Assembly (NCBI RefSeq): GCF_001424875.1
Contig: NZ_LMCT01000012.1
Coordinates: forward strand, 28,809-79,764
DNA length: 50,956 nucleotides
Direction: 5' to 3'
Source: Kitasatospora sp. Root107
Lineage (GTDB): Bacteria > Actinomycetota > Actinomycetes > Streptomycetales > Streptomycetaceae
Shown: positions 1-8,319 of the stretch, in pieces
Numbering within the stretch: the stretch's first letter is position 1
How the letters are laid out: each line of letters begins with the position of its first letter
Notes under the pieces: model-generated
What the model saw: only the letters and a program-made list of their open reading frames with translations
What the model was told of the DNA's origin: nothing
The model's database searches: none
Made by a program: the position numbers and the translations under genes

Positions 1-91
1 CTCCTACTTTCTGCGAATTCACAATTCCTGAGCCCGAATCCACCGGCTGATCGGTGAGCCGAGGAAGGTCCGGAAGACAGAGGATCAGGCG

Positions 92-190
92 GTGGCCGCA
101 GGTCGCAGCGTCGACCCTGCCCGCCGGCAGGAAGCATTCGAGGGCTTGATGAGCCGCATCGCGGGCCGGTTCGCGAGAGTCGAACCACGC
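92..190 (+). pseudogene. 5' fragment of an IS701-like transposase
   Basis: From the GTG at 92 the frame reads a short variable stretch, then the block LMSRIAGRFARVEPR (residues 19-33). I recognise this as the conserved N-terminus of IS701-family DDE transposases of Streptomyces. The similarity stops at about base 190. The expected continuation (an arginine-rich block, then the LPRKNCW-type region) is missing, and the frame ends at a TGA at 209-211 inside the 3' end of the exporter gene. None of the DDE catalytic core remains. It is therefore a decayed insertion-sequence remnant whose body was deleted up to the exporter. The family call rests on remembered motifs and was not searched. Confidence 0.6.
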
Positions 191-197
191 TCGGGTT

Positions 198-2408
198 TCA
201 GTACGCCGTGACCCGGTCGACCTCCGGGGCAGGCGCGGTCTCACGGTGCTGCGGGTGGCCACCCGCGGTGGGCCGCGGGCGGACCGGCCACCAGAGAGCC
301 CGGCCGAGGAGTGCCGCGAGAGCGGGGACCAGCACCAGCGAGAGGACCAGCGCGGAGAGCATGATGCCGAGCGCCATCGCGAACGCGACCTGTTCGCTCC
401 CCGGGGTGGTGGCGAGCGTGGCGAAGGAGCCGGCCAGCACCAGACCGGCCGTCGCGATAGCCGGTGCCGTGTGCCGTACCGCGCGGGCCACGGCGGCCCG
501 GGCCGGGCCCGGGCGCTGCATCTCCTCCCGGATCCGGTCGGCGATCAGGATGTTGTAGTCGGTGCCCAGGGCCACCACGAACAGGAACAGCACCAGGGGA
601 AGGGTGAAGCTGACGCCCGGCCTGCCGAGGGCGTGCTGGAACAGCAGGGTGGCGGCGCCCAGGGTGGCGGCGAAGCCGAGCCCGACGGAGAGCATCAGGA
701 CCACCGGTGCGAACAGGCTGCGCAGGAGCAGCAGCAGGATCAGCGCGATCAGCGCGGCCGCGACCGGGAACACGATCGTGAGGTCGTGGTCGACGGCGGT
801 CGCGACGTCGGCGAGGATCGCCGCCGTCCCGCCCACGTGTGCCGTCGTCCCGGCGGGCGTGTGTTGGGCGGCCGCGGCCCGGATCGGCCCGGAGGCCAGG
901 TCGCGGGCCTGCTGGCTCTGCGGGTCGGCGGTCGGGTAGAGGTCGATCCGGGCGGCCCGGTGGTCCTTGTTCAGGACGGTCGGTGCGACCTGGCCCACGC
1001 CGCCGACCTGGGTGAGTGCCCGGGAGAGGCCGTCCAGCCCGGCGGTGCTGAGGGTGCCCCCGTCGGTGGCGGTGACGAAGACGCTGGTCGGGTCCGACAC
1101 TCCGGCCGGCAGCGCGCGCGAGATCTCCGCCGCGGTGGCCACCGCGGGCGTCCGCTCCCCGGATCCGCCCCGGCCGTAGTCCATCCGGATGCCGGTCAGC
1201 CCGGCGGCCAGCGCGGCGAGCAGGGCGACGGACAGGGCCAGCATGGCCAGCGGCCGTCGGGTGACCAGTGCGCCGAAGCGGGCGGCGCGGCCCTCGGGCG
1301 GCTCCCGGCGCAGGGTGCGGGAGGGCCAGAACATCTTGCGCCCGGCGGCCGCGAGCAGCGCGGGCATCAGGGTGAGGCTGCCGAGCAGCATCACCAGGAC
1401 CGCGGTGGCGATGGCCGGGCCCAGCGAGCGGAACTGCCCGAAGGTCGCCAGGCCCAGCGTGGCGAACGCGGCCACGATGGTCAGCGCCGCCGAGGTGATC
1501 GCGGTGCCCACCCGGCCGGAGACCTGGGCGGCCGCCTCGCGGGCGGGCTGCTCGGGCCGGTTGCGCAGCTGCTCGCGGAAGCGGAACAGCAGGAAGAGCA
1601 GGTAGTCGATGCCGATGCCGAGCAGGACCACGTTGATCAGGCCCGGGGTGCCCGGGTCGAGCTTGCTCCCGGTGATCATCGCGGCACCCGCGACGGCACC
1701 CGCCGCCACACCGCCGATCATGGCGACCGCGAGCAGCGGCAGCACGGCCGCCAGCACACTGCGGAACACCAGCACGTTGAGCAGGACGATGAGCCCCGTG
1801 ACGAGGGCGCCGCCGACCTTGGTGGCGGTCTCGTTGGCATCGGTGCTGTCGACCTGGTCGGCCAGACCACCGGTGAAGCCGGTGCGCATCCCCAAGTCGG
1901 CGAACTGCGTCCGGGTGGCGTCCCGGAAAGTCCGGTAGACGCCCTGGACCCCCTGGTCCGCAGGATTCCCGGTCAACTGGACGGCGAGCAGCTCGAAGCT
2001 CCGGTCGGGCGCCGTCATCGCCGGGGCGATCCGGGGCGTCTGGGAGGCGTCCGGGACCAGGAACTGCGGGACGTCGTCCTCCCTCGGCATGGTCACCCGG
2101 CGCTGGGACAGCTTCGCCGCCTCCGCCTCGACCCGCTGCTGGTCGGCGGCGCTGAGGGCGCTGCCGTCGGACCTGGCGACCAGGACCGTCACCGTGGTGG
2201 CGTCGGGGTCGACCCCGAACTGCTCCTGGGCGATCCGCAGCGCGGCGGCCGAGTCGTAGCTCGGGGGCAGGAAGTTCCCGGTCTGGTGCTGGGTGACCCG
2301 GGCCGTCATGGTCGGCGCCAGGGCGATCAGGGCGAAACCCAGCACCGCCCAGAGGCCGATGACCTTCCATGGGTTTCTGGTGGAGTATCCGGTCAGGGCG
2401 CGGATCAC
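198..2408 (-). CDS. MMPL/RND-family membrane transporter
   Basis: A 736-residue proton-driven exporter of the MMPL family, acting in the cytoplasmic membrane on an unknown substrate (lipids, polyketides or drugs in characterised relatives). One membrane segment lies near residues 16-32, followed by an extracellular loop and then two bundles of segments around 195-385 and 500-710. The Asp-Tyr pairs expected for proton relay in this family are visible at D268-Y269 (GIGIDYLLFL) and D617-Y618 (ALGTDYNILI). The reading frame is open for 90 more codons upstream, but the GTG at 2408 is preceded by GGAGGA at good spacing and by no plausible protein. It is divergent from a sensor kinase/regulator pair and shares a palindrome-bearing intergenic region with it, so regulation by that pair is likely. 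Confidence 0.88.
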   Translation of the reverse strand: MIRALTGYSTRNPWKVIGLWAVLGFALIALAPTMTARVTQHQTGNFLPPSYDSAAALRIAQEQFGVDPDATTVTVLVARSDGSALSAADQQRVEAEAAKLSQRRVTMPREDDVPQFLVPDASQTPRIAPAMTAPDRSFELLAVQLTGNPADQGVQGVYRTFRDATRTQFADLGMRTGFTGGLADQVDSTDANETATKVGGALVTGLIVLLNVLVFRSVLAAVLPLLAVAMIGGVAAGAVAGAAMITGSKLDPGTPGLINVVLLGIGIDYLLFLLFRFREQLRNRPEQPAREAAAQVSGRVGTAITSAALTIVAAFATLGLATFGQFRSLGPAIATAVLVMLLGSLTLMPALLAAAGRKMFWPSRTLRREPPEGRAARFGALVTRRPLAMLALSVALLAALAAGLTGIRMDYGRGGSGERTPAVATAAEISRALPAGVSDPTSVFVTATDGGTLSTAGLDGLSRALTQVGGVGQVAPTVLNKDHRAARIDLYPTADPQSQQARDLASGPIRAAAAQHTPAGTTAHVGGTAAILADVATAVDHDLTIVFPVAAALIALILLLLLRSLFAPVVLMLSVGLGFAATLGAATLLFQHALGRPGVSFTLPLVLFLFVVALGTDYNILIADRIREEMQRPGPARAAVARAVRHTAPAIATAGLVLAGSFATLATTPGSEQVAFAMALGIMLSALVLSLVLVPALAALLGRALWWPVRPRPTAGGHPQHRETAPAPEVDRVTAY

Positions 2409-2520
2409 GGTGTCCTCCGGCGGACGGGCTCGAGTGCGGACCTCGACCGGGGGTTCCCGGCCGGTCTCCAGACCATCAGTCCGAGGGGCCGGCGGGCGTC
2501 GTGGCAGCGGATGATCAGCA

Positions 2521-2532
2521 CCAGGGCCCTGG
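2521..2532. promoter_or_regulatory. Perfect 12-bp palindrome between exporter and kinase genes
   Basis: CCAGGGCCCTGG is perfectly self-complementary. It lies 16 bp before a second, longer palindrome that shares the CCAGG/CCTGG elements, so the two look like a paired operator in the divergent promoter region. Assignment to the adjacent response regulator is inference. Confidence 0.4.
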
Positions 2533-2547
2533 GTCCTCCCCCGGCCC

Positions 2548-2573
2548 GTGACCAGGACCAGGGTCCTGGTCAC
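2548..2573. promoter_or_regulatory. Perfect inverted repeat, 12-bp arms, 2-bp centre
   Basis: The arms are GTGACCAGGACC and GGTCCTGGTCAC, separated by AG. The repeat lies 140 bp from the exporter start and 80 bp from the kinase start. There is no T-tract and both flanking genes run away from it, so a terminator is unlikely. A dimeric regulator operator fits best; the NarL-type regulator encoded at 3796-4461 is the obvious candidate. Confidence 0.55.
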
Positions 2574-2653
2574 GGCCCCGGTCCGCCGCCGGTACTGCCC
2601 GCTGCGGCCGCTGTGCAAGGCTGTCCGGGAAGCCGGACAGAGGGGGAACGGAC

Positions 2654-3799
2654 ATGCCCAGCAGCAGCGACGAGCCACCGTGGTCCCGCAACGACGCGCT
2701 GGTGACGGCCGGGGCCTGCGCGCTGAACCTGCTCAGCTACGTGTTCTTCACCGACCCCGGCGGCCGGCACCAGGTGAGCGTGCCCGGGTTCCTGCTCGTC
2801 GCGCTGGCGGCCGTGCCGCTGCTCGCCCGGCGCAGCCACCCGGTGGCGGTGCTCGCCGCCGTACTGGCCCTCGACGCGACCGCCGCGCTGGCCCTCCCGC
2901 TGCCCAGCCACTTCGGTGCCGTCCTGGTCGTCGCCCTGTACTCGGTCGCCAGGGCCTGCCCCGGCCGGGTGACGGCGGTCGCCGCTGTCGCGACGGCGGC
3001 GCTGACGGTGCTGAGCCAGAGCAGTGACCGGATTCCGCCCTGGCGGGAGGCCGTCGGCCCGCCGCTCTCCGTCCTGATCGTGGTCGGCGCCGCGCTCGCG
3101 GTGACCCGCTGGCAGCGCGAGGTGGAGGCCAACCGCAGGCTGCTCGCCGACCGTGCGGTGGCAGACGAACGCCGCCGCATCGCACGGGAGTTGCACGACA
3201 TCGTGGCCCACCACATCACCACCATGCAGCTGATGGCCGGCGGCGCCCGGGCCAACCTCGCCGACCCCGAGGTGGTCCGGGACGCCCTGGTCACCCTGGA
3301 GTCCTCCGGGCGGCTCGCGCTCCGCGAGATGCGCCAACTCCTCGACGTACTGCGGGCCGACGACGAACCGGAGGCCGCGCCCTCGCTGCCCCAGCCCGGT
3401 GCCGACGACCTCGACCGCCTGGTGGCCGAGTCCCGGCTGGCCGGGCTGCCGACCGAGCTCACGGTTCACGGGGCGGTACGCCCGCTGCCGCCGACCGTCG
3501 GTCTGACGGTGTTCCGGATCGCCCAGGAGGCCCTGACCAACACCCGCAAGTACGCGGGCGCCGCCCGCGCCTCCGTGTGGCTGACGTACCGTCAGGATCG
3601 GATCACCGTCGAGGTGCGGGACGACGGCGGGGGCGGATCGCCACCGAGCGAGGCGGCCGGGCCGGGCGGCTACGGCCTGATCGGGATGCGCGAGCGCGTC
3701 GCCCTGCACGGCGGAACGCTCACCGTCGGCCCCCAGCCCGAGGGAGGCTTCGCCGTGCTGGCCGAGCTCCCGCTGACCACGGAGGAGGTGCACCGGTGA
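2654..3799 (+). CDS. NarL-class sensor histidine kinase
   Basis: A 381-residue membrane kinase. The first 150 residues hold four to five hydrophobic segments. A HisKA_3 dimerisation region follows, with RRIARELHDIVAHH placing the phospho-acceptor at H181. The C-terminus (about 280-375) is a HATPase_c domain with the N-box around EALTNTRKYAG and a glycine-rich YGLIGMRERV lid. The start ATG follows AGAGGGGGA. The stop overlaps the next gene's GTG (GTGA), so kinase and regulator are translationally coupled. The signal is unknown; the exporter next door suggests sensing of an exported or membrane-active compound. Confidence 0.92.
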   Translation: MPSSSDEPPWSRNDALVTAGACALNLLSYVFFTDPGGRHQVSVPGFLLVALAAVPLLARRSHPVAVLAAVLALDATAALALPLPSHFGAVLVVALYSVARACPGRVTAVAAVATAALTVLSQSSDRIPPWREAVGPPLSVLIVVGAALAVTRWQREVEANRRLLADRAVADERRRIARELHDIVAHHITTMQLMAGGARANLADPEVVRDALVTLESSGRLALREMRQLLDVLRADDEPEAAPSLPQPGADDLDRLVAESRLAGLPTELTVHGAVRPLPPTVGLTVFRIAQEALTNTRKYAGAARASVWLTYRQDRITVEVRDDGGGGSPPSEAAGPGGYGLIGMRERVALHGGTLTVGPQPEGGFAVLAELPLTTEEVHR

Positions 3800-4461
3800 C
3801 GCCGATCAGGGTGCTGATCGCGGACGACCAGCCGCTGGTCCGGCGCGGCCTGTCGCTGATCCTCTCCCCCGACCCGTCCATCGAGGTGGTGGGCGAGGCC
3901 GAGAACGGCGCTCAGGCCGTCACCCTCGCCGCCCGGCTGCGCCCCGACGTCGTGGTGATGGACATCCGGATGCCCGTCCTCGACGGGGTGGCCGCGACCG
4001 CGGAGCTCACCGCCACCCTGCCCGGCTGCCGGGTGCTGGCCCTCAGCACCTTCGACCTGGACGAGTACGTGGTCGGCGCGCTGCGCGCCGGTGCCTACGG
4101 CTTCCTGCCCAAGGACAGCTCCCCGGAGGACCTGGGCGCGGCGATCCGCACCGTCCACACCGGCGAGGCCGTGGTCGCGCCGCGCCTGCTCACCCGGCTG
4201 ATCTCCACCTACGTACGGGCACCGCGCGAAGCGCGTCCGGCCCCGGTCGACCTGGGTGAACTCACGCCCCGCGAGGTCGAGGTGTGGCGCCTGATGGCCA
4301 CCGGCCTCGACAACGCCGGGATCGCCCGCGCCCTGGAGCTCAGCCTCTCCACGGTCAAGAACCACATCACCAGCATCTTCGACAAACTCGCCGTCCGGGA
4401 CCGCGCCCAGGCGGTCATCGCGGCCTACGAATCCGGTCTCGTCACTGCCCAACGGCCCTAG
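3796..4461 (+). CDS. NarL/LuxR-type response regulator
   Basis: A 221-residue DNA-binding partner of the upstream kinase. The receiver domain (1-120) has the acidic pair D10-D11, the phospho-acceptor D56 in VVVMDIRMP and the lysine in GFLPKDSS. The LuxR-type helix-turn-helix lies at about 150-210, with LTPREVEVWRLMATGLDN and LSLSTVKNHITSIFDKL. The GTG start at 3796 sits 7 nt after GGAGGAGG and overlaps the kinase stop by 4 bp. Its TAG stop shares the palindromic CTAG at 4458-4461 with the stop of the convergent gene. Likely targets are the palindromes at 2521-2573. Confidence 0.93.
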   Translation: MTPIRVLIADDQPLVRRGLSLILSPDPSIEVVGEAENGAQAVTLAARLRPDVVVMDIRMPVLDGVAATAELTATLPGCRVLALSTFDLDEYVVGALRAGAYGFLPKDSSPEDLGAAIRTVHTGEAVVAPRLLTRLISTYVRAPREARPAPVDLGELTPREVEVWRLMATGLDNAGIARALELSLSTVKNHITSIFDKLAVRDRAQAVIAAYESGLVTAQRP

Positions 4462-5051
4462 AGCGGTGCGTTCTCGTCGGCCTTGAACGCGGGTCCGTGG
4501 CCGGGCACCAGCAGGTCGGCGGCGGCCAGGACGCGCAGCCGTGAGGTGCGGTGCCGGTCGTGGTCCGGGGCGACCGGGTCCTCCACCGGGCCGTTCGGCC
4601 GCCACCAGAGGTCGCCGACGAAGGCCACCACGCCCTCGGGCGTACCGGCCAGCAGGGTGATGTCCTCGGGGCTGTGGCCGGGGGTGCGGATCAGGCGCAG
4701 CGACGGGGTGAGCTCGAAGCCCTCGGCGTCCCGGTCGGTCCACTGGTCGGCCTGGTAGATCGCCTTGTGGTCGTGCACCCGGGCCGGGCCGAACAGGCCG
4801 ACGTTCATGGTGTTGTCCGGGTGGTGGTGGCTGAGCACCACGTCGGTGATGTCGTCGGGGCCGAGCCCCAACTCGGCCAGCGGGCCGAGGATGCGGTCCC
4901 GGCTCGCCACCATGCCCGGGTCGACGATCACGTGCCGGTCACCGTCCCGCAGGTAGGAGACGGTGGCGGCCACCCCGGGGCCGGTCGAGAGGGTGTAACC
5001 GGTGGTCAGGATCGTGTACTCGGCGCTGCGGCCGAGCGGTGCGTCTGTCAT
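4458..5051 (-). CDS. Metallo-beta-lactamase-fold hydrolase (MBLAC1-like)
   Basis: A 197-residue soluble protein of the metallo-beta-lactamase superfamily. The metal motif reads SHHHPDN (H75, H77, D79), so the second histidine of the HxHxDH signature is Asn80. Downstream ligand candidates are RTPGHSPED, FVGDLWW and LVPGHGPAF. The length and the N-terminal YTILTTGY...VDPG pattern resemble short MBLAC1-type proteins. The ATG at 5051 is chosen because the frame's 28-codon upstream extension reads through the divergent promoter; GGAAGA precedes it. It is convergent with the response regulator (shared CTAG stop) and divergent from the GlxA-type gene. Substrate unknown; the Asn substitution could reduce binding of one zinc. 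Confidence 0.8.
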   Translation of the reverse strand: MTDAPLGRSAEYTILTTGYTLSTGPGVAATVSYLRDGDRHVIVDPGMVASRDRILGPLAELGLGPDDITDVVLSHHHPDNTMNVGLFGPARVHDHKAIYQADQWTDRDAEGFELTPSLRLIRTPGHSPEDITLLAGTPEGVVAFVGDLWWRPNGPVEDPVAPDHDRHRTSRLRVLAAADLLVPGHGPAFKADENAPL

Positions 5052-5133
5052 GGCTGTGAGTCTTCCGGGCAGGCCGGATCCGTACGAGTGGCCTTTCTGC
5101 CGCCGATCGCGGGATTCGTGCCACACTCCCCGC

Positions 5134-6093
5134 ATGTCCTTTCTGACCGTCGCCGCCTACGCCCCGTCCGGCGTCGGCATGCTGGCCGCGGGCATCGTCG
5201 CCGAGGTGTTCGACCCGCGCGGGGGCGGCCTGCCCGTCTTCGACTTCGCGCTCTGCACCGACCGTCCCGGGCAGGTCAGGACCGACACCGGCCTGCCGCT
5301 CGTGGTCGGACACGGCCTGGAGCGGCTGGCCACCGCCGATCTGGTCCTCACGCTGCCCTGGGCGGACTTCCGCACCCCACCGGCACCCGCCGTCCTTGAC
5401 GCCCTGTCAGCCGCCCACCGGCGCGGCGCACTGGTCGCCAGCCACTGCGTCGGCGCCTTCGCCCTCGCGGCCGCCGGGCTGCTGGACGGCCGCCGGGCCA
5501 CCACCCACTGGCGGTTCGCCGACCTGCTGGGCCGTCAGTACCCGGCCGTCGAGGTCGACTCCACCGCCCTGTACGTCGACGAAGGTCCGCTGGTCACGGG
5601 CGCGGGCGCGGCGGCCGGGTTCGACCTCTGCCTGCACCTGATCCGACGGGAGTACGGCGCCGCGACGGCCAACGCGATCGCCCGGGACCTGGTATTGCCC
5701 TCGCACCGGGACGGCGGGCAGGCCCAGTACGTGGCGGCGCCCGTCCCCGAGGACTGTCAGGACGAACGGCTCGGCGAGGTGCTCGGCTGGGCCCGCGAGC
5801 ACCTCGACCAGCCGCTCCCGGTCGCCGAGCTGGCCCGCCGCGCCCTGATGAGCCGGCGCTCCTTCGCCCGCCGCTTCACCGCGGCCACCGGCACCACCCC
5901 GCACTCCTGGCTGCTGAACCTGCGGCTCAGCCGGGCCGAGGAACTGCTGGAGACCACCAGCCTGCCGGTCGAGGAGATCGCCCGCCGGGTCGGGTACGGG
6001 AGCGCGGCGGTGCTGCGCGAACAGTTCGTCCGCCGCCGAGGCGTGCCGCCCCGCTCGTACCGGCGCTCGTTCGCCCAGGTGTCCGCACCGTAG
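5134..6093 (+). CDS. GlxA-family transcriptional regulator (DJ-1/PfpI plus AraC)
   Basis: A 319-residue regulator. An N-terminal DJ-1/PfpI-like domain (1-180) has a nucleophile-elbow cysteine in ASHCVGAFALAAAGLL. A C-terminal AraC/XylS DNA-binding domain (about 210-315) has two helix-turn-helices: VAELARRALMSRRSFARRF and VEEIARRVGYGSAAVLREQF. The start is the ATG at 5134. There is no Shine-Dalgarno sequence, but CACACT lies 6 nt before the ATG, so the mRNA may be leaderless. It is divergent from the metallo-beta-lactamase-fold gene (82 bp apart), which it may control. It ends 36 bp before hutH. Confidence 0.9.
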   Translation: MSFLTVAAYAPSGVGMLAAGIVAEVFDPRGGGLPVFDFALCTDRPGQVRTDTGLPLVVGHGLERLATADLVLTLPWADFRTPPAPAVLDALSAAHRRGALVASHCVGAFALAAAGLLDGRRATTHWRFADLLGRQYPAVEVDSTALYVDEGPLVTGAGAAAGFDLCLHLIRREYGAATANAIARDLVLPSHRDGGQAQYVAAPVPEDCQDERLGEVLGWAREHLDQPLPVAELARRALMSRRSFARRFTAATGTTPHSWLLNLRLSRAEELLETTSLPVEEIARRVGYGSAAVLREQFVRRRGVPPRSYRRSFAQVSAP

Positions 6094-6129
6094 TTGTCAT
6101 ATCTTCATTCACCTGGTGTGATTGTGTAT

Positions 6130-7710
6130 ATGGATATGCACAGTGCTGTGGACCCCGACGCTCCGCTGGTCCTGGTCGGCAAGGCCGACGTCAGTGCGGA
6201 GGACGTGATCGCCGTCGCGCGCGGCAACGCCCGGGTCGAGATCGGCCCCGACGCGCTCGCCGAGATGGCCACCGCCCGCGCCCGGATCGACGCGCTGGCC
6301 GCCGAGCCGCGCCCGGTGTACGGCATCTCGACCGGCTTCGGGGCGCTCGCCGTCCGGCACATCAGCCCCGAGCTGCGGGCCCAGCTCCAGCGCTCGCTGG
6401 TCCGCTCGCACGCCGCCGGCATGGGCCCGGTGGTGGAGCGCGAGGTGGTCCGCGCGCTGATCTTCCTGCGGATGAAGACGCTGGCCTCCGGCCGCACCGG
6501 GGTCCGCCCGCTGGTCGCGCAGACCATGGCCGCCCTGCTGAACGCCGGGATCACCCCGGTGGTCCGGGAGTTCGGCTCGCTCGGCTGCTCCGGCGACCTG
6601 GCGCCGCTGTCGCACTGCGCGCTCGCCCTGATGGGCGAGGGCACCGCGTTCGGCCCGGACGGCGTCGAGCGGGACGCCGGCGAGCTGCTCGCCGAGGCCG
6701 GCATCAAGCCGGTCGAGCTGCTGGAGAAGGAGGGCCTGGCCCTCATCAACGGCACCGACGGCATGCTCGGCATGCTGGTGATGGCGCTGGCCGACCTGGC
6801 CCGCCTGTTCACCACCGCCGACATCACCGCCGCGATGTCGCTGGAGGCACTGCTCGGCACCGACAAGGTGCTCGCCCCCGAGCTGCACGGCCCGATCCGC
6901 CCGCACCCGGGCCAGGCGCTGTCCGCCGCCAACATGCTCGCCGTGCTCAAGGGCTCCGCCCTGACGGGCCATCACCAGGACGACGCGCCCCGGGTCCAGG
7001 ACGCGTACTCGATCCGTTGCGCCCCGCAGGTCGCGGGCGCCGGCCGGGACACCCTGGCGCACGCCCAGCTGGTCGCCTCCCGCGAGCTGGCCGCCTCGGT
7101 CGACAACCCGGTGGTGCTGCCCGACGGCCGGGTCGAGTCGAACGGCAACTTCCACGGCGCCCCGGTCGCGTACGTGCTGGACTTCCTGGCCATCGCCGCC
7201 GCCGACCTGGGCTCGATCTCCGAGCGCCGCACCGACCGGCTGCTGGACAAGGCCCGCTCGCACGGTCTGCCGGCCTTCCTGGCCGACGACCCGGGCGTGG
7301 ACTCCGGCCTGATGATCGCTCAGTACACCCAGGCCGCCCTGGTGAGTGAGAACAAGCGGCTCGCCGTCCCGGCCTCGGTGGACTCGATCCCGTCCTCCGC
7401 GATGCAGGAGGACCACGTCTCGATGGGCTGGTCCGCCGCCCGCAAGCTGCGTCAGTCGGTGGAGAACCTCGGCCGCATCCTGGCCGTCGAACTGACCGCC
7501 TCGGCCCGCGCGCTGGAGATCCGACTCGACAACGGCAGCGGCCCGCTGGCCCCCGCCACCGCCGCTGCCCTGGCCACCGCCCGGGCCGCCGGGGTCGGCG
7601 GCGCCGGCCGCGACCGGTACCTCTCGCCCGACCTGGAGGCCGCCGCCGCACTGGTCGCCACCGGCGAGCTGGTCACCGCGGTCGAGAAGGTCACCGGACC
7701 GCTGGCGTAG
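6130..7710 (+). CDS. hutH: Histidine ammonia-lyase
   Basis: A 526-residue enzyme that deaminates L-histidine to trans-urocanate, the first step of histidine use. The MIO electrophile forms autocatalytically from a three-residue motif, seen here as C153-S154-G155 in GSLGCSGDLAPLSH. Cys replaces the usual Ala of ASG; as I recall this is normal for Streptomyces HutH. Other family blocks are visible (YGISTGFGALA, QDAYSIRCAPQV, SIPSSAMQEDHVSMG). The ATG at 6130 (MDMHS) is preferred over TTG/GTG starts further up; the ATG at 6136 is an alternative, and neither has a strong Shine-Dalgarno sequence. No other hut gene is in the window, so it is not in a full hut operon. Confidence 0.95.
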   Translation: MDMHSAVDPDAPLVLVGKADVSAEDVIAVARGNARVEIGPDALAEMATARARIDALAAEPRPVYGISTGFGALAVRHISPELRAQLQRSLVRSHAAGMGPVVEREVVRALIFLRMKTLASGRTGVRPLVAQTMAALLNAGITPVVREFGSLGCSGDLAPLSHCALALMGEGTAFGPDGVERDAGELLAEAGIKPVELLEKEGLALINGTDGMLGMLVMALADLARLFTTADITAAMSLEALLGTDKVLAPELHGPIRPHPGQALSAANMLAVLKGSALTGHHQDDAPRVQDAYSIRCAPQVAGAGRDTLAHAQLVASRELAASVDNPVVLPDGRVESNGNFHGAPVAYVLDFLAIAAADLGSISERRTDRLLDKARSHGLPAFLADDPGVDSGLMIAQYTQAALVSENKRLAVPASVDSIPSSAMQEDHVSMGWSAARKLRQSVENLGRILAVELTASARALEIRLDNGSGPLAPATAAALATARAAGVGGAGRDRYLSPDLEAAAALVATGELVTAVEKVTGPLA

Positions 7711-7737
7711 TGCCCACCAGGCCGGGGTGACTGGACG

Positions 7738-8127
7738 TCAGTGCCAGTCGCTCCGGCTGCGGGAGCGGCGCTCTCCGCGCCCGGCGAGGGCGGCGGCGAA
7801 GTTGACCCCGACGATGCCCGCCCAGCAGACCAGCATCCCGGGCAGGTGCTCGCCGGCCGAGATGGCGGTGAGCGGAATGGCCAGGCCCAGCGAGATCAGT
7901 GGCAGCCGTCCGGAGGCCGTCCAACTCCGGCCGCCGCGCGGCCCGTCACCCACTCCGTGCTGGGCCAGCCGGTCCTCCACCCGCTGGTCGACCTGGGCGT
8001 CGATCCGGGCGTCCAGTCGGGTCAGGAATGAGTCGACGATCTCCGTCTCGTACTCCTGCCCGAGCTCCTTGCGGGTCTGCAAGGCCGCGTCGAGATCACG
8101 CTTCAGGTCGTCCTGGCGACTGTTCAT
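7738..8127 (-). CDS. Small membrane protein with acidic helical N-terminus
   Basis: A 129-residue protein of unknown function that resembles a common Streptomyces integral membrane family. Residues 1-55 are charged and helical (DLKRDLDAALQTRKELGQEY, then LDARIDAQVDQRVEDRLAQ). Two hydrophobic segments follow (about 75-90 and 95-115), and the tail is arginine/serine-rich. The ATG at 8127 has AGGATG upstream at good spacing; an ATG three codons earlier is less well placed. It is convergent with hutH, with 27 bp between the stops. Confidence 0.7.
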   Translation of the reverse strand: MNSRQDDLKRDLDAALQTRKELGQEYETEIVDSFLTRLDARIDAQVDQRVEDRLAQHGVGDGPRGGRSWTASGRLPLISLGLAIPLTAISAGEHLPGMLVCWAGIVGVNFAAALAGRGERRSRSRSDWH

Positions 8128-8319
8128 ACCGGTCATCCTGTCGTCCCGCGCCCGGCCCGGTCCACTTCAGGTCTGCGGTTTCCGGGACACCTCAGGGGTA
8201 AATCAGGGTCACCCCGAGAGCGCCCGCCCCGTCCCACCGTTCGATACCTCATTGCCGGTGTCCCCGGACTGCTGCACAGTCGTCCGGAGCACCGCCCGAG
8301 CTGCCCGGAGGAATCGCTG

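Noticed and set aside
246..2705. Long + strand open frame (819 codons) across the exporter gene
   Set aside because: It is antisense to a clear MMPL gene; the translation is low-complexity Gly/Arg/Gln-rich, typical of shadow frames in GC-rich DNA.
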